Assembly (NCBI RefSeq): GCF_014652575.1
Contig: NZ_BMZB01000001.1
Location: 1,619,928 to 1,683,927 of the forward strand
Direction of reading: 5' to 3'
DNA: 64,000 nucleotides
Source: Asticcacaulis endophyticus
GTDB taxonomy: Bacteria; Pseudomonadota; Alphaproteobacteria; Caulobacterales; Caulobacteraceae
In this document: piece by piece, positions 34,843 to 43,445 of the stretch
How positions within the stretch are numbered: the first letter of the stretch is position 1
How the letters are laid out: each line of letters begins with the position of its first letter
Made by a program: the position numbers and the translations under genes
The notes under the pieces: model-generated
What the model saw: the letters and a program-made list of their open reading frames with translations, nothing else
Told to the model about the DNA's origin: nothing
The model's database searches: none

Positions 34843-35439
34843 TTAGAACGTAGTGTCTTTGGCTAGTAACCAGTGCTTGGACGAGGCTTTGGCAAAGACG
34901 TCCGCGTCATCACTGGAATCAAAGGCGCTTTTAGGAATTATGATGGCGCTGTTTTTATTGTAGAAAAGCAGTATGGTCTTGCGGGTTTCTGATACATCAT
35001 AAATTTTCGCCCAATCTGTTTCAGAGTCTTTGTTGCCGGAGGATTTGAATAATTTTGATGATGTTATCTCTACCTGATTTTCCCGTCTTGAGACCGGGCT
35101 GATCACAAATATCAGCAATTGGGTTAGGTAGTTGATGAGTGGGGAAGCTACAAACAAAAAGGCTGCTGTCATTAACAGGCAAGCTAAGCAAGTAATTAAG
35201 ATGGTAAAGAATATAACTATTGGGCCAAGCCATGGATAGTCATTTAAATCCGATGTCATCGTGGTCAAAATGGGCACTGTGACGAACATCATAATAGCAA
35301 TAATTATGGCAGAACTAATCCAGAGCTTTCGCCACAGGTTTTTATCGAAATAGTGCTTCTTGAGCCAGACCGTAAAAAAGTCGGTGAGGTTTTCAGACTT
35401 GATCTTGTAGCTATTCGTTTTAAGCGCGGCTTCGGTCAA
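34843..35439 (-). CDS. YcxB family membrane protein
   Basis: A 198-residue protein with two hydrophobic helices (about 42-64 and 72-105) and a C-terminal cytosolic domain. The pattern WAKIYDVSETRKTILLFYNK, then SAIIIPKSAF, is the YcxB-family signature. The gene is noticeably AT-richer than its neighbours (many AAA, AAT, ATT codons), which suggests recent arrival by transfer. Function of the family is unknown. It lies on the same strand as the his operon but upstream of the operator, so it is not part of that operon. Confidence 0.75.
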   Translation of the reverse strand: MTEAALKTNSYKIKSENLTDFFTVWLKKHYFDKNLWRKLWISSAIIIAIMMFVTVPILTTMTSDLNDYPWLGPIVIFFTILITCLACLLMTAAFLFVASPLINYLTQLLIFVISPVSRRENQVEITSSKLFKSSGNKDSETDWAKIYDVSETRKTILLFYNKNSAIIIPKSAFDSSDDADVFAKASSKHWLLAKDTTF

Positions 35440-35484
35440 GATGTGCGTTCCGGTTGATGGCTACCAAGATGCCCTTGATCTTCC

Positions 35485-36747
35485 TCAAAGACAATACCGC
35501 TCTTTTGCGGCCAGCCCCAAGCCCGACGCCACCGACGAAAAACGGTCGCCGTAGTTAATAGCGGCGGCAGGGAAGGCGGCACTCATGGCGTCTTCAAAGC
35601 CCGGCATGGCGGTCGAACCCCCGGTCATAAACAGGGTATGGATGGCATCAATCTCAAGACCGGCCTTTTCGGTGACGCAGGCCACCGCCGTATCCACAAT
35701 CCGGCCGACCTCACGCTCGGTCGCGGCCTTGAGGGTGCCGCGGTCAATGCTCATCAGCCAATTCGCGTCAACGGCGCTGAGGTCAACCGTAGTGGCACTT
35801 TGATCCGACAAAGCGATCTTGGCGCCCTCAATCCGGTTGGCGACATGGTGGCCCAGTTGCTTATCGACCGTATCAACCAGCCGCTGCGTCAATTCGGGCT
35901 GTGCGGCCTGAAAATGCAGTTGCCGGATGCCCGCGATGTTTTTTTGCGTATAGAGAAAATTGATCAGGTGCCAGGTCGCCAGTTGGTGATAATAAAGCCC
36001 CGGCATATCCAGTCCGCTTTTCATCTGCGAGCGGAAGCCCATCTCCCGCATGGCGGTATTAAGGCTCAGGCGCGTATCGAAATCCGTACCGCCGATATGC
36101 ACGCCTGAATTGGCCAGAATGCTGTTTGTACGGTCATCGCCACGTTTGGCCTTGGGCGACAGCTTGATCACCGAAAAGTCGGACGTACCCCCGCCGATAT
36201 CGACGACCAGCACGACCTCATCGCGCGTCAGTCGGCTTTCGTAATCGCGGGCGGCGGCCAGCGGTTCATATTCAAAGCTGATGTTTTTGAACCCTTGCGC
36301 CTCGGCTATGCCGCGCAGTTCGGCCTCGGCGCGGGCATCGGCCTCCGGGTCCTCGTCGACGAAATGGACGGGTCGGCCCAGAACCACATCCTCGATTTTT
36401 TCACCCGTATGGGCTTCGGCGCAGGCTTTCAGGTGTTTGATATAGAGCCCGATAATGGCGCGAAAATCCTTGCGGCTTGCACCAATCTGGGTGGTTTCTC
36501 CGATCAGGCGGCTGCCCAGAACCGATTTCAGCGCGCGCATTAGGCGGCCTTCATAGTGCTCCAGATATTCACTGATGGCCGCCCGGCCAAATGTCAGGGT
36601 CTCAGTCTCAAAATTGAAAAATAAGGCCGACGGTAAGGTCACGGAGGCGCCTTCGACCGGCACCAGTTCGAGACGATCGCCAAAACCCGCACACACTGCC
36701 GAATTGGACGTGCCGAAATCTATACCGCAATATGGACGGGAGGTCAT
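35485..36747 (-). CDS. Hsp70-family protein, YegD-like
   Basis: A 420-residue actin/Hsp70-fold ATPase without the long peptide-binding domain of DnaK, as in E. coli YegD. Phosphate motifs are CGIDFGTSNSAVC (8-20) and VLVVDIGGGTSDFSVIKL (near 195), with the adenosine motif LFMTGGSTAMPGFEDAM (near 375). The inserted region after GGTDFDTRLS (about 230-330) is distinctive of the YegD group. The client is unknown. It lies upstream of the YcxB-like gene and downstream of a family A repeat. Confidence 0.85.
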   Translation of the reverse strand: MTSRPYCGIDFGTSNSAVCAGFGDRLELVPVEGASVTLPSALFFNFETETLTFGRAAISEYLEHYEGRLMRALKSVLGSRLIGETTQIGASRKDFRAIIGLYIKHLKACAEAHTGEKIEDVVLGRPVHFVDEDPEADARAEAELRGIAEAQGFKNISFEYEPLAAARDYESRLTRDEVVLVVDIGGGTSDFSVIKLSPKAKRGDDRTNSILANSGVHIGGTDFDTRLSLNTAMREMGFRSQMKSGLDMPGLYYHQLATWHLINFLYTQKNIAGIRQLHFQAAQPELTQRLVDTVDKQLGHHVANRIEGAKIALSDQSATTVDLSAVDANWLMSIDRGTLKAATEREVGRIVDTAVACVTEKAGLEIDAIHTLFMTGGSTAMPGFEDAMSAAFPAAAINYGDRFSSVASGLGLAAKERYCL

Positions 36748-36814
36748 GGCGCACCATCAGCTTTTCAAAAGGGGCGCGTGTTTAACGCTGTGTGGTCGCC
36801 AAAGCAAGGGTAAT

Positions 36815-36890
36815 TTACCCCCTCTTTACGCAGGCTCAGCCTGCATAAAGGCTCCCCTGCACCGCGCGGGCGTCCCCGGAGGGGGAGTTC
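36815..36890. repeat. Family A palindromic repeat
   Basis: TTACCCCCTCT, then a hairpin TTACGCAGGCTCAGCCTGCAT, then GGCTCCCCTGCACCGCGCGG, then GGGGGAGTTC. It lies between the YegD-like gene and the TPM gene. Confidence 0.75.
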
Positions 36891-36895
36891 TGAAG

Positions 36896-37594
36896 TCAGA
36901 TCTCGATCAGCACGTCCGGCAGTTCGTTGAGATTAACCGCATCGGGCGGGAAGTGCGCACTTAACACTTCGCCGCTTTTGATGACCGCGGCCTCGAACCC
37001 GCCGGTCAGGTCATCGCGTTTGATATGGCTGATCAGCGCCGCCACCGTCTCATCCCAGACCTTATGATCGACCCTGGAATAGATGCCCTCATCGGCGATA
37101 ACATCGACAAAATGCTCTTCCAGCGCACAAAAGATCATCACGCCGGTGCGGGCCTTGGTCAGGTGCAGGCCGCGGGCCATGAACTGCTCCATGGCCTTTT
37201 TGTGGGCGCGTTTGCGCTTGATGCTGCTCGGCGTCAGGGCCAGCCGCACCTTGGGGATGGTGACCAGCCCATAAACGACGGCAAACAGAATAACCTGCAC
37301 CAAGCCGTAAAGCCCGATGGTTTCCAGCCGGTTATAAAATTCCTGCTGGCCGTGGGCCGACTGCCACTCAATGGCAGCACTAGGCAGGAGGTGTATCAGC
37401 CAGTCCTGCGGCCACACGCCCATCAGCGCCATGATGACCGGCCCGATCAGGGCGGCGGCCGTGGCCCACATCAGCGGGGTTTCGGGGTAATCCAGCGGCT
37501 TTGATTTGATGACGCAGGTGATCTCACCCGACGTTGTTTCCTCGGCCTTTGAGATGGCGGCATTGATGCGGCTGTGATCGATTTTAAGTGCCAT
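36896..37594 (-). CDS. TPM domain membrane protein (second TPM gene of the lemA operon)
   Basis: A 232-residue protein with two hydrophobic helices (about 40-62 and 100-122) between two halves. The N-terminus has a TPM-type strand (ISKAEETTSGEITCVI). The C-terminal half shows FMARGLHLTKARTGVMIFCA and ALEEHFVDVIADEGI, the typical TPM_phosphatase pattern. It may help assemble membrane complexes or photosystem-like repair, as in other TPM proteins, but that is uncertain. It starts nine bases after the first TPM gene on the minus strand. Confidence 0.75.
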   Translation of the reverse strand: MALKIDHSRINAAISKAEETTSGEITCVIKSKPLDYPETPLMWATAAALIGPVIMALMGVWPQDWLIHLLPSAAIEWQSAHGQQEFYNRLETIGLYGLVQVILFAVVYGLVTIPKVRLALTPSSIKRKRAHKKAMEQFMARGLHLTKARTGVMIFCALEEHFVDVIADEGIYSRVDHKVWDETVAALISHIKRDDLTGGFEAAVIKSGEVLSAHFPPDAVNLNELPDVLIEI

Positions 37595-37603
37595 GATCTG
37601 ATC

Positions 37604-38401
37604 CTACCAACTGCCTGATGAGCCGCCGCCGCCGAAGCCGCCGCCACCCCCGCCAAAACCTCCGCCGCCGAAGCCGCCTCCGCCACCACCTGACCAGCCA
37701 CCCCCGCCGCCGCCCAGGCCACCGAGCAGGAAGAACGGCAGCCAGCCGCGTGAGAACATGACGATCAGGATGAAGATCAGAATGATGACCCAGCGCGGGA
37801 TTTCCTGTTCCTGGGGCTGCTGTTGCGCGGCCTGCTTGGCGCGGTCGATGGCGACGCCGCGATCCAGCGATAACTGCTCAATGAGGGCATCGGTGCCGGC
37901 GACAATCCCGCCCGGATAGTTGTTTTCACGAAACTGCGGCAGGATACGGGTCTGAATGATGAGTGACGACAAAGCGTCCGTAATGACGGGTTCAAGGCCG
38001 TAACCGACTTCGATACGCACTTTACGTTCATTGGGGGCGACGATCAGCAATACGCCGTTGTTTTTCTGAGTGATATCGGTGCCGACGGCATTTTCGGCTG
38101 ACTGACCGATACCCCAGGTCCGCCCCAGCTTATAGCCATATTCAGCGATGTCGTAGCCTTCGAGATCGGGCACCGTGATCACCACCACCTGATCGGAGGT
38201 GGTCTGCTCTAACGCCGCCAGCTTTCCCGTCAGTTCGGCCTCAACCTCTGGCGTCAGCAAATTGGCCTGATCGACGACGCGACCGCTTAGCTTGGGAAAG
38301 GTCGGTTCGGCAAAGGCGGCGCTGGCGAACACCAGCGCCATCAGGGCCAGCCAAACAGCCGCACCCCATGATCGTGCCTTATGGACGGATAAATTAGTCA
38401 T
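37604..38401 (-). CDS. TPM domain protein with signal peptide, membrane anchor and Gly-rich tail
   Basis: A 265-residue secreted, membrane-anchored protein. Order: signal peptide (1-31, cleavage near AFA), TPM domain (about 35-190, with LSGRVVDQANLLTPEVEAEL and GVLLIVAPNERKVRIEVGYG), membrane helix (about 203-225), then a tail almost entirely Gly and Ser with GGGFGGGG repeats. This is the classical layout of the TPM partner of LemA. The operon is lemA, this gene, then a second TPM gene. The Gly tail may be cytosolic or surface exposed; function unresolved. Confidence 0.88.
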   Translation of the reverse strand: MTNLSVHKARSWGAAVWLALMALVFASAAFAEPTFPKLSGRVVDQANLLTPEVEAELTGKLAALEQTTSDQVVVITVPDLEGYDIAEYGYKLGRTWGIGQSAENAVGTDITQKNNGVLLIVAPNERKVRIEVGYGLEPVITDALSSLIIQTRILPQFRENNYPGGIVAGTDALIEQLSLDRGVAIDRAKQAAQQQPQEQEIPRWVIILIFILIVMFSRGWLPFFLLGGLGGGGGGWSGGGGGGFGGGGFGGGGGGFGGGGSSGSW

Positions 38402-38431
38402 GGGATGCGGCCTGAGTGTGGTCTAAGCCGG

Positions 38432-39103
38432 TTACTGAACGGTGGCGGGTGCGGCAGCCGGGGCTGCTGGCGCCGGATCAGACGGCTTTAAGCCATCGAA
38501 ATTGACCGAAGGTGCGTTCTGAGCGCCAGCCGCAGCCTGGAAGTACTCGAACGGCTTTTCACCGCCATAGATGGTCTTGGCCCACACGATCGACGGGAAG
38601 GTGCGTAAGGTCGTGTTAAAATCGCGCGCCGATTCGTTATAATCGTTGCGGGCAATATTGATGCGGTTTTCCGTGCCCTCTAATTGCGATTGCAGGGCCA
38701 GGAAGTTTTGGTTCGATTTCAGGTCAGGATAGCGTTCAACCACGACCATCAGGCGGCCCAGCGCTGACGACAGGCCGTCCTGAGCCTGCTGGAACTGCTG
38801 GAACTTGGCCGGATCGGTGATGGTGGAGGCGTCCACATTGACGGAGGTCGCCTTGGCGCGGGCTTCGACCACTTCGGTCAGGGTCGTGCGCTCCTGAATG
38901 GCGGCGCCCTGAACGGTCGAGACCAGATTGGGGATCAGGTCAGCGCGGCGCTGATATTGCGACTGCACGTCGGCCCACTTGGCCTTGGTGGCTTCCTGCT
39001 TGGTCGGAATGGTGTTGAATCCGCAGGCGGATAAGGTGACAGCGGCGGCGGCCAGTGCGGCAAAGGCCGCGATACGCTTACCCAGTTTAGATGCGAATTG
39101 CAT
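38432..39103 (-). CDS. lemA: LemA family lipoprotein
   Basis: A 223-residue lipoprotein: the lipobox LSAC occupies residues 24-27, so the mature cysteine is Cys27. The LemA domain (about 40-190) is helical, with the family motifs VQSQYQRRADLIPNLVSTVQ near the start and NDYNESARDFNTTLRTFP. A Pro/Ala tail ends the protein. LemA proteins sit at the inner membrane facing the periplasm and act with the TPM genes that follow; the shared function is not settled. Confidence 0.9.
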   Translation of the reverse strand: MQFASKLGKRIAAFAALAAAAVTLSACGFNTIPTKQEATKAKWADVQSQYQRRADLIPNLVSTVQGAAIQERTTLTEVVEARAKATSVNVDASTITDPAKFQQFQQAQDGLSSALGRLMVVVERYPDLKSNQNFLALQSQLEGTENRINIARNDYNESARDFNTTLRTFPSIVWAKTIYGGEKPFEYFQAAAGAQNAPSVNFDGLKPSDPAPAAPAAAPATVQ

Positions 39104-39237
39104 GTCAGGAGCTCCCTCGAATGCTCAAATTTCAATAACCGGCATCAGGCCGATCATTGGATATGTGGGTGTTGATACGTCATTTTAAAGAGTTGCAAAA
39201 GAGGTTAACTTCATAGTTGATCTGCGTGACAGAAAAT

Positions 39238-39837
39238 ATGGCGATCCGGGACATGAGCAAACGGACTAAGCAAAATTGGAAAATCTGGGCCTATGTCGTG
39301 CCGGTCGTGGCCGTGCTGGCAGGCTTTGGTTATGTCGCCTATGAAAACTGGGGCGTTCAGGCCTATCCAGACCCGATCGAGGTCGAGCGTAAGGCGGCTG
39401 AGGGCGGCAAATTATCGTCTCAAGTGCGCATGGCTGAAATCTATGACTACGGCTTTTCGGTGCCGGTCGATAAGGCGGAGGCGGCGAAGTGGTACCGTCT
39501 GGCCGCCGAGCAGGGGCACGGCGGGTCGCAGTTTATTCTGGCCGAAAAGCTGATGCGTGGGGAGGGTGTGGTCCGCAATGACGCTGAGGCCTTTGGCTGG
39601 TACCAAAAGGCCGGTTTCAAGGATCACGCTGTCGCGCGCTTTAAAGCGGCCGATATGTTGGAAAGGGGTACAGGGACGGACAAAAACCTGCTCAGGGCCT
39701 ATGTTGAGTTTACGCGGTTAGCCAGGGACGGCGATCAGGCCGCCGCCGCCGTGCGGGCGCAGGCCTTGGAGGGGCAACTTACACCGGAGGAAAAGGCTAA
39801 GGCGGTTGAGTATCTGGCGGAAACAAAAGCCGAATAA
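39238..39837 (+). CDS. Sel1-repeat protein, membrane anchored
   Basis: A 199-residue protein with an N-terminal membrane helix (about 15-35: WAYVVPVVAVLAGFGYVAY) followed by three Sel1-like repeats (SSQVRMAEIYDYGFSV, GHGGSQFILAEKLMRGEGV, AVARFKAADMLERGTGT). Each repeat pairs with an Ala-rich helix such as AAKWYRLAAEQ. Sel1 proteins act as adaptors in periplasmic complexes. Starts at 39238 and 39253 are both possible; neither has a strong ribosome-binding site. A further TTG at 39217 is unlikely. Confidence 0.75.
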   Translation: MAIRDMSKRTKQNWKIWAYVVPVVAVLAGFGYVAYENWGVQAYPDPIEVERKAAEGGKLSSQVRMAEIYDYGFSVPVDKAEAAKWYRLAAEQGHGGSQFILAEKLMRGEGVVRNDAEAFGWYQKAGFKDHAVARFKAADMLERGTGTDKNLLRAYVEFTRLARDGDQAAAAVRAQALEGQLTPEEKAKAVEYLAETKAE

Positions 39838-39865
39838 ACCGGTTCACTTATTTTGTATGTGTTGG

Positions 39866-39919
39866 CCCCCCTCCGTCAGCCCTACGGGCTGCCACCTCCC
39901 CCGGCACGCCGGGGGAGTA
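39866..39919. repeat. Family B palindromic repeat
   Basis: CCCCCTCCG, TCAGCCCTACGGGCTG, CCACCTCCCCCGGCACGCCG, GGGGAGT. It lies between the Sel1 gene and the convergent acetyltransferase gene. Confidence 0.7.
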
Positions 39920-39933
39920 TAGTTGTGGAAAGC

Positions 39934-40488
39934 CTACAACGCCTTGGTCATAATATAGTCGGTAAAGTCAAACGGGCCCATGCGTACCGGCACTTCGGTA
40001 ATGACCTGAAGGCCGTTATATTTGTAATAGTCGATGGCCTTTTCGTTGCCCTTATTGACATAGAGCGACAGGTGCGTGGCGGGTGCGAAGTGCGCAAGCG
40101 CCTGATGCATCAACGCCTTACCCAGCCCCAGCCCCTGATATTCCGGCAGGATATAAAGCTTCTTGATCCACAGGGTGGAACCGTCCTTATAGGCCGAGGC
40201 AAAGCCCGTATCGACCGGCGGCTCACCGGGCACGGCATAGCTGATGATCCAGAACACATGCCCCAGTTCGTCCATGTCCTGCTCCAGCGTATCGAGCGCA
40301 TAGATCTGCGCCAGCATGGTGTCGATCTGGTGCGGGGCGATAACGCCGTCATAGCTGTTGGGCCATATCCGCTGGGCCAGAGACTGCACGATATAAAGCT
40401 CATCGGCCTTGATCTGGCGGATATGGGTGCGACCTGGTGCCGGACGGCTTATGGGTTTTGGGCGAGTGTTGGCGGCGTTTACTGTCAT
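39934..40488 (-). CDS. GNAT family N-acetyltransferase
   Basis: A 184-residue acetyltransferase. LYILPEYQGLGLGKALMHQA is the acetyl-CoA binding loop (near 112-131), and LYVNKGNEKAIDYYKYNGL is the family C-terminal motif. The N-terminal 22 residues are Pro-rich and could be trimmed to start at a later methionine. It resembles the small-protein or amine acetyltransferases; no substrate is implied. It lies convergent with the Sel1 gene. Confidence 0.82.
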   Translation of the reverse strand: MTVNAANTRPKPISRPAPGRTHIRQIKADELYIVQSLAQRIWPNSYDGVIAPHQIDTMLAQIYALDTLEQDMDELGHVFWIISYAVPGEPPVDTGFASAYKDGSTLWIKKLYILPEYQGLGLGKALMHQALAHFAPATHLSLYVNKGNEKAIDYYKYNGLQVITEVPVRMGPFDFTDYIMTKAL

Positions 40489-40570
40489 GCGGCGGCTTAG
40501 CTCTCATGATTGATATGAAATCTGACTATAAATCAAAATCAACCGATTGATTAGCTGTAAAATGCACATT

Positions 40571-40610
40571 AAAAAGGACGCTCGAACGGGGGGCGGTTCG
40601 AGCGTCCTTT
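40571..40610 (-). terminator. Strong terminator downstream of ald
   Basis: A perfect 15-bp stem (AAAGGACGCTCGAAC / GTTCGAGCGTCCTTT) with an 8-base loop followed on the minus strand by TTTTTAA. It lies about 90 bp after the ald stop. Confidence 0.85.
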
Positions 40611-40697
40611 GGGTAGGGCGCGTTTGGCGCTCTACGCAGGAGCGGAGACTGCAAGGGGGAAGAACAGTCGCATCGCTCGTAGACCTGATATGGGGCT

Positions 40698-41810
40698 TCA
40701 GGTCAGGGTTTCAAGTCCGCTGTAGTCAAGATTTAAGGCATCTGCCACCGCGCGGTGGGTGATCTTTCCGCCTTTAATATTAAGGCCTGCGCGCAGATGG
40801 GGATCGGTTGACAAGGCCCCTGCGACACCCTGCCGCACCATCTTGAGCACAAACGGCAAGGTGGCGTTATTCAAAGCCAGAGCCGACGTGCGCGCCACAG
40901 CCCCCGGCATATTGGTGACGCAGTAATGGACAACGCCGTCCTCGATATAGATCGGGTCCTGATGCGAGGTCGGGCGCGAAGTGTCAAAGCAGCCGCCCTG
41001 ATCGATGGCGATATCGACCATGACCGCACCTGTCTTCATGGACTTGACCATATCGCGGGTAACCAGCTTAGGGGCGGCCGCACCGGGGATCAGCACGGCC
41101 CCGATCACGAGGTCAGCCTCCCTGACGGCGGCGGCAATGGCGGCCTTTGAGGCGTAGGCGGTTTTGATGCGCCCCTGATAGGTCTGGTCGATCTCAATCA
41201 GCTTATGGGCGGAGATATCCAGCACCGTGACATCGGCATGAAGCCCGATCGCCATCTGGGCGGCATTGAGGCCCGCCACCCCGCCGCCGATGATCACGAC
41301 CTTGCCCGGTGCCACCCCCGGCACACCGCCAAGCAGCACACCGCGTCCGCCGTAAGCCTTATGCAGATAAACGGCCCCGACCTGAACTGACAACCGCCCC
41401 GCCACTTCGGACATGGGGCGCAGCAGAGGCAGGCCCCCTTGGGGCTCGGTCACAGTCTCATAGGCGATGCAGGTCGCTCCCGACGCCATCAGGGCCTGGG
41501 CCTGCGGTTTGTCGGCGGCCAGATGCAGGTAGGTGAACAGGGTTTGATGGGGGTGCAGGCGGGCACATTCGTGAATCTGCGGCTCCTTGACCTTGACGAT
41601 CAGGTCGCCGACGGCGAAGACCTCTTCGGCGGTGGCGACAATGATGGCACCGGCGGCCAGATAGTCCTTATCCGAAAAGCCAATGGCGGCCCCGGCCAGT
41701 GTTTCCACATAGACCTCATGGCCGTGATGGGTAAGCTCTGCCACCGAATCCGGCACTAAGCCGACCCGATATTCGTGGTTCTTGATTTCTTTCGGAACGC
41801 TGATTTTCAT
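40698..41810 (-). CDS. ald: Alanine dehydrogenase
   Basis: A 370-residue NAD-dependent enzyme that interconverts L-alanine and pyruvate plus ammonia. The substrate domain opens MKISVPKEIKNHEYRVGLVP, and the Rossmann domain has VVIIGGGVAGLNAAQMA (near 170). LFTYLHLAAD (near 93) carries the active-site histidine, and AYETV follows. The length is standard. It is divergent from an Lrp-type regulator across 141 bp that contain a TGCAAATTTGCA palindrome, so local control by that regulator is likely. Confidence 0.95.
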   Translation of the reverse strand: MKISVPKEIKNHEYRVGLVPDSVAELTHHGHEVYVETLAGAAIGFSDKDYLAAGAIIVATAEEVFAVGDLIVKVKEPQIHECARLHPHQTLFTYLHLAADKPQAQALMASGATCIAYETVTEPQGGLPLLRPMSEVAGRLSVQVGAVYLHKAYGGRGVLLGGVPGVAPGKVVIIGGGVAGLNAAQMAIGLHADVTVLDISAHKLIEIDQTYQGRIKTAYASKAAIAAAVREADLVIGAVLIPGAAAPKLVTRDMVKSMKTGAVMVDIAIDQGGCFDTSRPTSHQDPIYIEDGVVHYCVTNMPGAVARTSALALNNATLPFVLKMVRQGVAGALSTDPHLRAGLNIKGGKITHRAVADALNLDYSGLETLT

Positions 41811-41901
41811 GAGTGGCCTCCTGTCGGTTTCCAGTGATTATAGCCTGTTGTGATCACAGTGTTATTTTGTTGATAATGATACGAAAACCGTAAGATGTTT
41901 T

Positions 41902-41913
41902 TGCAAATTTGCA
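41902..41913. promoter_or_regulatory. Palindrome TGCAAATTTGCA in the ald/lrp divergent region
   Basis: A perfect 12-bp palindrome lies about 92 bp upstream of the ald start and 39 bp upstream of the regulator ATG. It is a candidate site for the adjacent Lrp-family protein. Confidence 0.45.
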
Positions 41914-41951
41914 GCTTGAATTGCCAAGTTGCGCCAGATATTCTCAAAAAC

Positions 41952-42416
41952 ATGGCCAATGCCGATAAATTTTCCGATCTCGATTCCTTCGACCGCGAAC
42001 TGATTAAGGTTTTGCGGGCGGATGCACGCGCCACGGCGGCTGAACTGGGCGAAAAGGTGGGCTTAAGCCCGTCAGCGGCCCACCGCCGCGTCAAGATTTT
42101 AGAACAGCGTGGCATCATCACCGGCTACCGCGCGGTCATCGCGGAAAACATTCAGGGCAAGCAGGGCACCGTGTTCGTGCACGTCACCTTGCAGGATCAG
42201 CGCCGGGAGACGTTCGAGAAATTTGAGAAGGTCGCCCTGACATGCGCCCCCATCGAAGAATGCCACCTGATGTCGGGTGAGGCGGATTATCTGCTGAAAA
42301 TCGTGCTGCGCGATAGCCTGTCGTATGAAGACGTCCACCGCGATGTGCTGTCAACCATGCCGGGCGTCTCTAAGCTGGTGTCGCAGTTTTCGATCCGCAC
42401 CGTGAAGATGCTGTAG
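41952..42416 (+). CDS. Lrp/AsnC family transcriptional regulator
   Basis: A 154-residue regulator with an N-terminal winged helix (LDSFDRELIKVLRADARATA, then KVGLSPSAAHRRVKILEQRG) and a C-terminal RAM/effector domain (ECHLMSGEADYLLKIVLRD). The ATG at 41952 gives the usual family length; an earlier frame from 41895 lies over the palindromic control region. The position opposite ald suggests an AldR-like activator or repressor responding to alanine or related amino acids. Confidence 0.9.
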   Translation: MANADKFSDLDSFDRELIKVLRADARATAAELGEKVGLSPSAAHRRVKILEQRGIITGYRAVIAENIQGKQGTVFVHVTLQDQRRETFEKFEKVALTCAPIEECHLMSGEADYLLKIVLRDSLSYEDVHRDVLSTMPGVSKLVSQFSIRTVKML

Positions 42417-42447
42417 GCTGCGCGTAAAGGTTTTGACGCTTCATTTA

Positions 42448-42615
42448 TCTCCTCCCTATTGCGTAGAAATGGGGAGGTGGCAGCCCGTGAGGGCTGACGG
42501 AGGGGGATTCTTCTTACTTAAACTTATCCGCCTGAGTGCTCACAGTGACAGCGCTGCCCCCCTCCGTCTCGTCGCTAACGCTCCGATCCACCCCCCATCT
42601 GCGATAGGGAGGAGA
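42448..42615. repeat. Two palindromic repeat units (family B)
   Basis: Unit 1 (42448-42507): CCTCCC..GGGGAGG, GGCAGCCCGTGAGGGCTG, ACGGAGGGGG. Unit 2 (42557-42615): CCCCCTCCG, TCTCGTCGCTAACGCTCCGA, TCCACCCCCC..GGGAGGAG. The two are inverse to one another and lie between the Lrp gene and the convergent DUF1365 gene; the 50 bp between contains no gene. Confidence 0.75.
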
Positions 42616-42619
42616 AAGA

Positions 42620-43441
42620 TCACCCGACTGAGGCCGAAGATTTCGCCGTCGGCGGTTTGGGGCGGTACGTGATGCCTTTCAGCCAGATTTTCAGCGCTTC
42701 CCAATGTATGCCGGCCATGACCCCCAGCGTCATCAGCGGCAGGCCCCAAAACTGCTGCATCAGGGCCTTATCGCTCAAGGCCTCGCGCCGGGCCGTAAAG
42801 GCCGCCAGCAGCATATTCTCCCCCTTTTGCCGCAGCATGATCTTGAGCGCAAAGGTCTCACGCGGGGCCGTAAGGTCAAAATCATAGCTCATATCCATGT
42901 CCATGAACGGTGACACATGCAGCCGCTTGGGACTGTGCTGATGGATGTGGCGGGCGTCGGTCTCAACCGGCAAGACATAAGAATGGCGGTCGCCAAAGGT
43001 GTTGTTGACCTCATAGACCACTGAGCGGATCTGGCCATCCGGGGCCTGCACGAAATAGAGGCTGATCGGGTTGAACACATAGCCCAGAACCCGCGGCATG
43101 GTCAGCAGAAACAGCCGGTCGCCGTCTACGTACATGTCGCGGGATTTCAGATGGCGCACCACGCGGTCCTTGAGTGGCCGCGCTGTGTCGGCCTGATCCG
43201 GGCCGTGGTCGGCCTCATGGAAACTGAGCCAGCCAAACCGGTTTAGCGACAGCCATTTCAGGGGTTTGAGGTCGGCGTCCAGATGATCTAGATCTAGCAA
43301 CACCTGAAACACCTTATAGCTCAGCCGGTGTGATTTCGGCGCATAACGGACATGCAGCACGTCCCCCGCATAAAGACCCGCCGCCAGCGCATCTGGCCGG
43401 TTGATTTTATGCTCAGCAGGGGCGGGGAAGGGCGCGTTCAT
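42620..43441 (-). CDS. DUF1365 family protein
   Basis: A 273-residue protein of the DUF1365 family, uncharacterised but repeatedly found beside amine-oxidase-like FAD enzymes and Cfa-type methyltransferases. The marker motifs are LHVRYAPKSHRLSYKVFQ near the N-terminus, RVLGYVFNPISLYF in the middle, and KRLHVSPFMDMDMSYDF. It starts four bases after the FAD oxidoreductase gene and belongs to the minus-strand unit driven by the ECF-type promoter at 44918-44947. A role in modifying membrane fatty acids under oxidative stress is inferred from that company. Confidence 0.85.
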   Translation of the reverse strand: MNAPFPAPAEHKINRPDALAAGLYAGDVLHVRYAPKSHRLSYKVFQVLLDLDHLDADLKPLKWLSLNRFGWLSFHEADHGPDQADTARPLKDRVVRHLKSRDMYVDGDRLFLLTMPRVLGYVFNPISLYFVQAPDGQIRSVVYEVNNTFGDRHSYVLPVETDARHIHQHSPKRLHVSPFMDMDMSYDFDLTAPRETFALKIMLRQKGENMLLAAFTARREALSDKALMQQFWGLPLMTLGVMAGIHWEALKIWLKGITYRPKPPTAKSSASVG

Positions 43442-43445
43442 TTAG

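Noticed and set aside
41895-41951. Longer N-terminus for the Lrp-type regulator
   Set aside because: It would cover the palindromic control region and exceeds normal family length; ATG 41952 is better.
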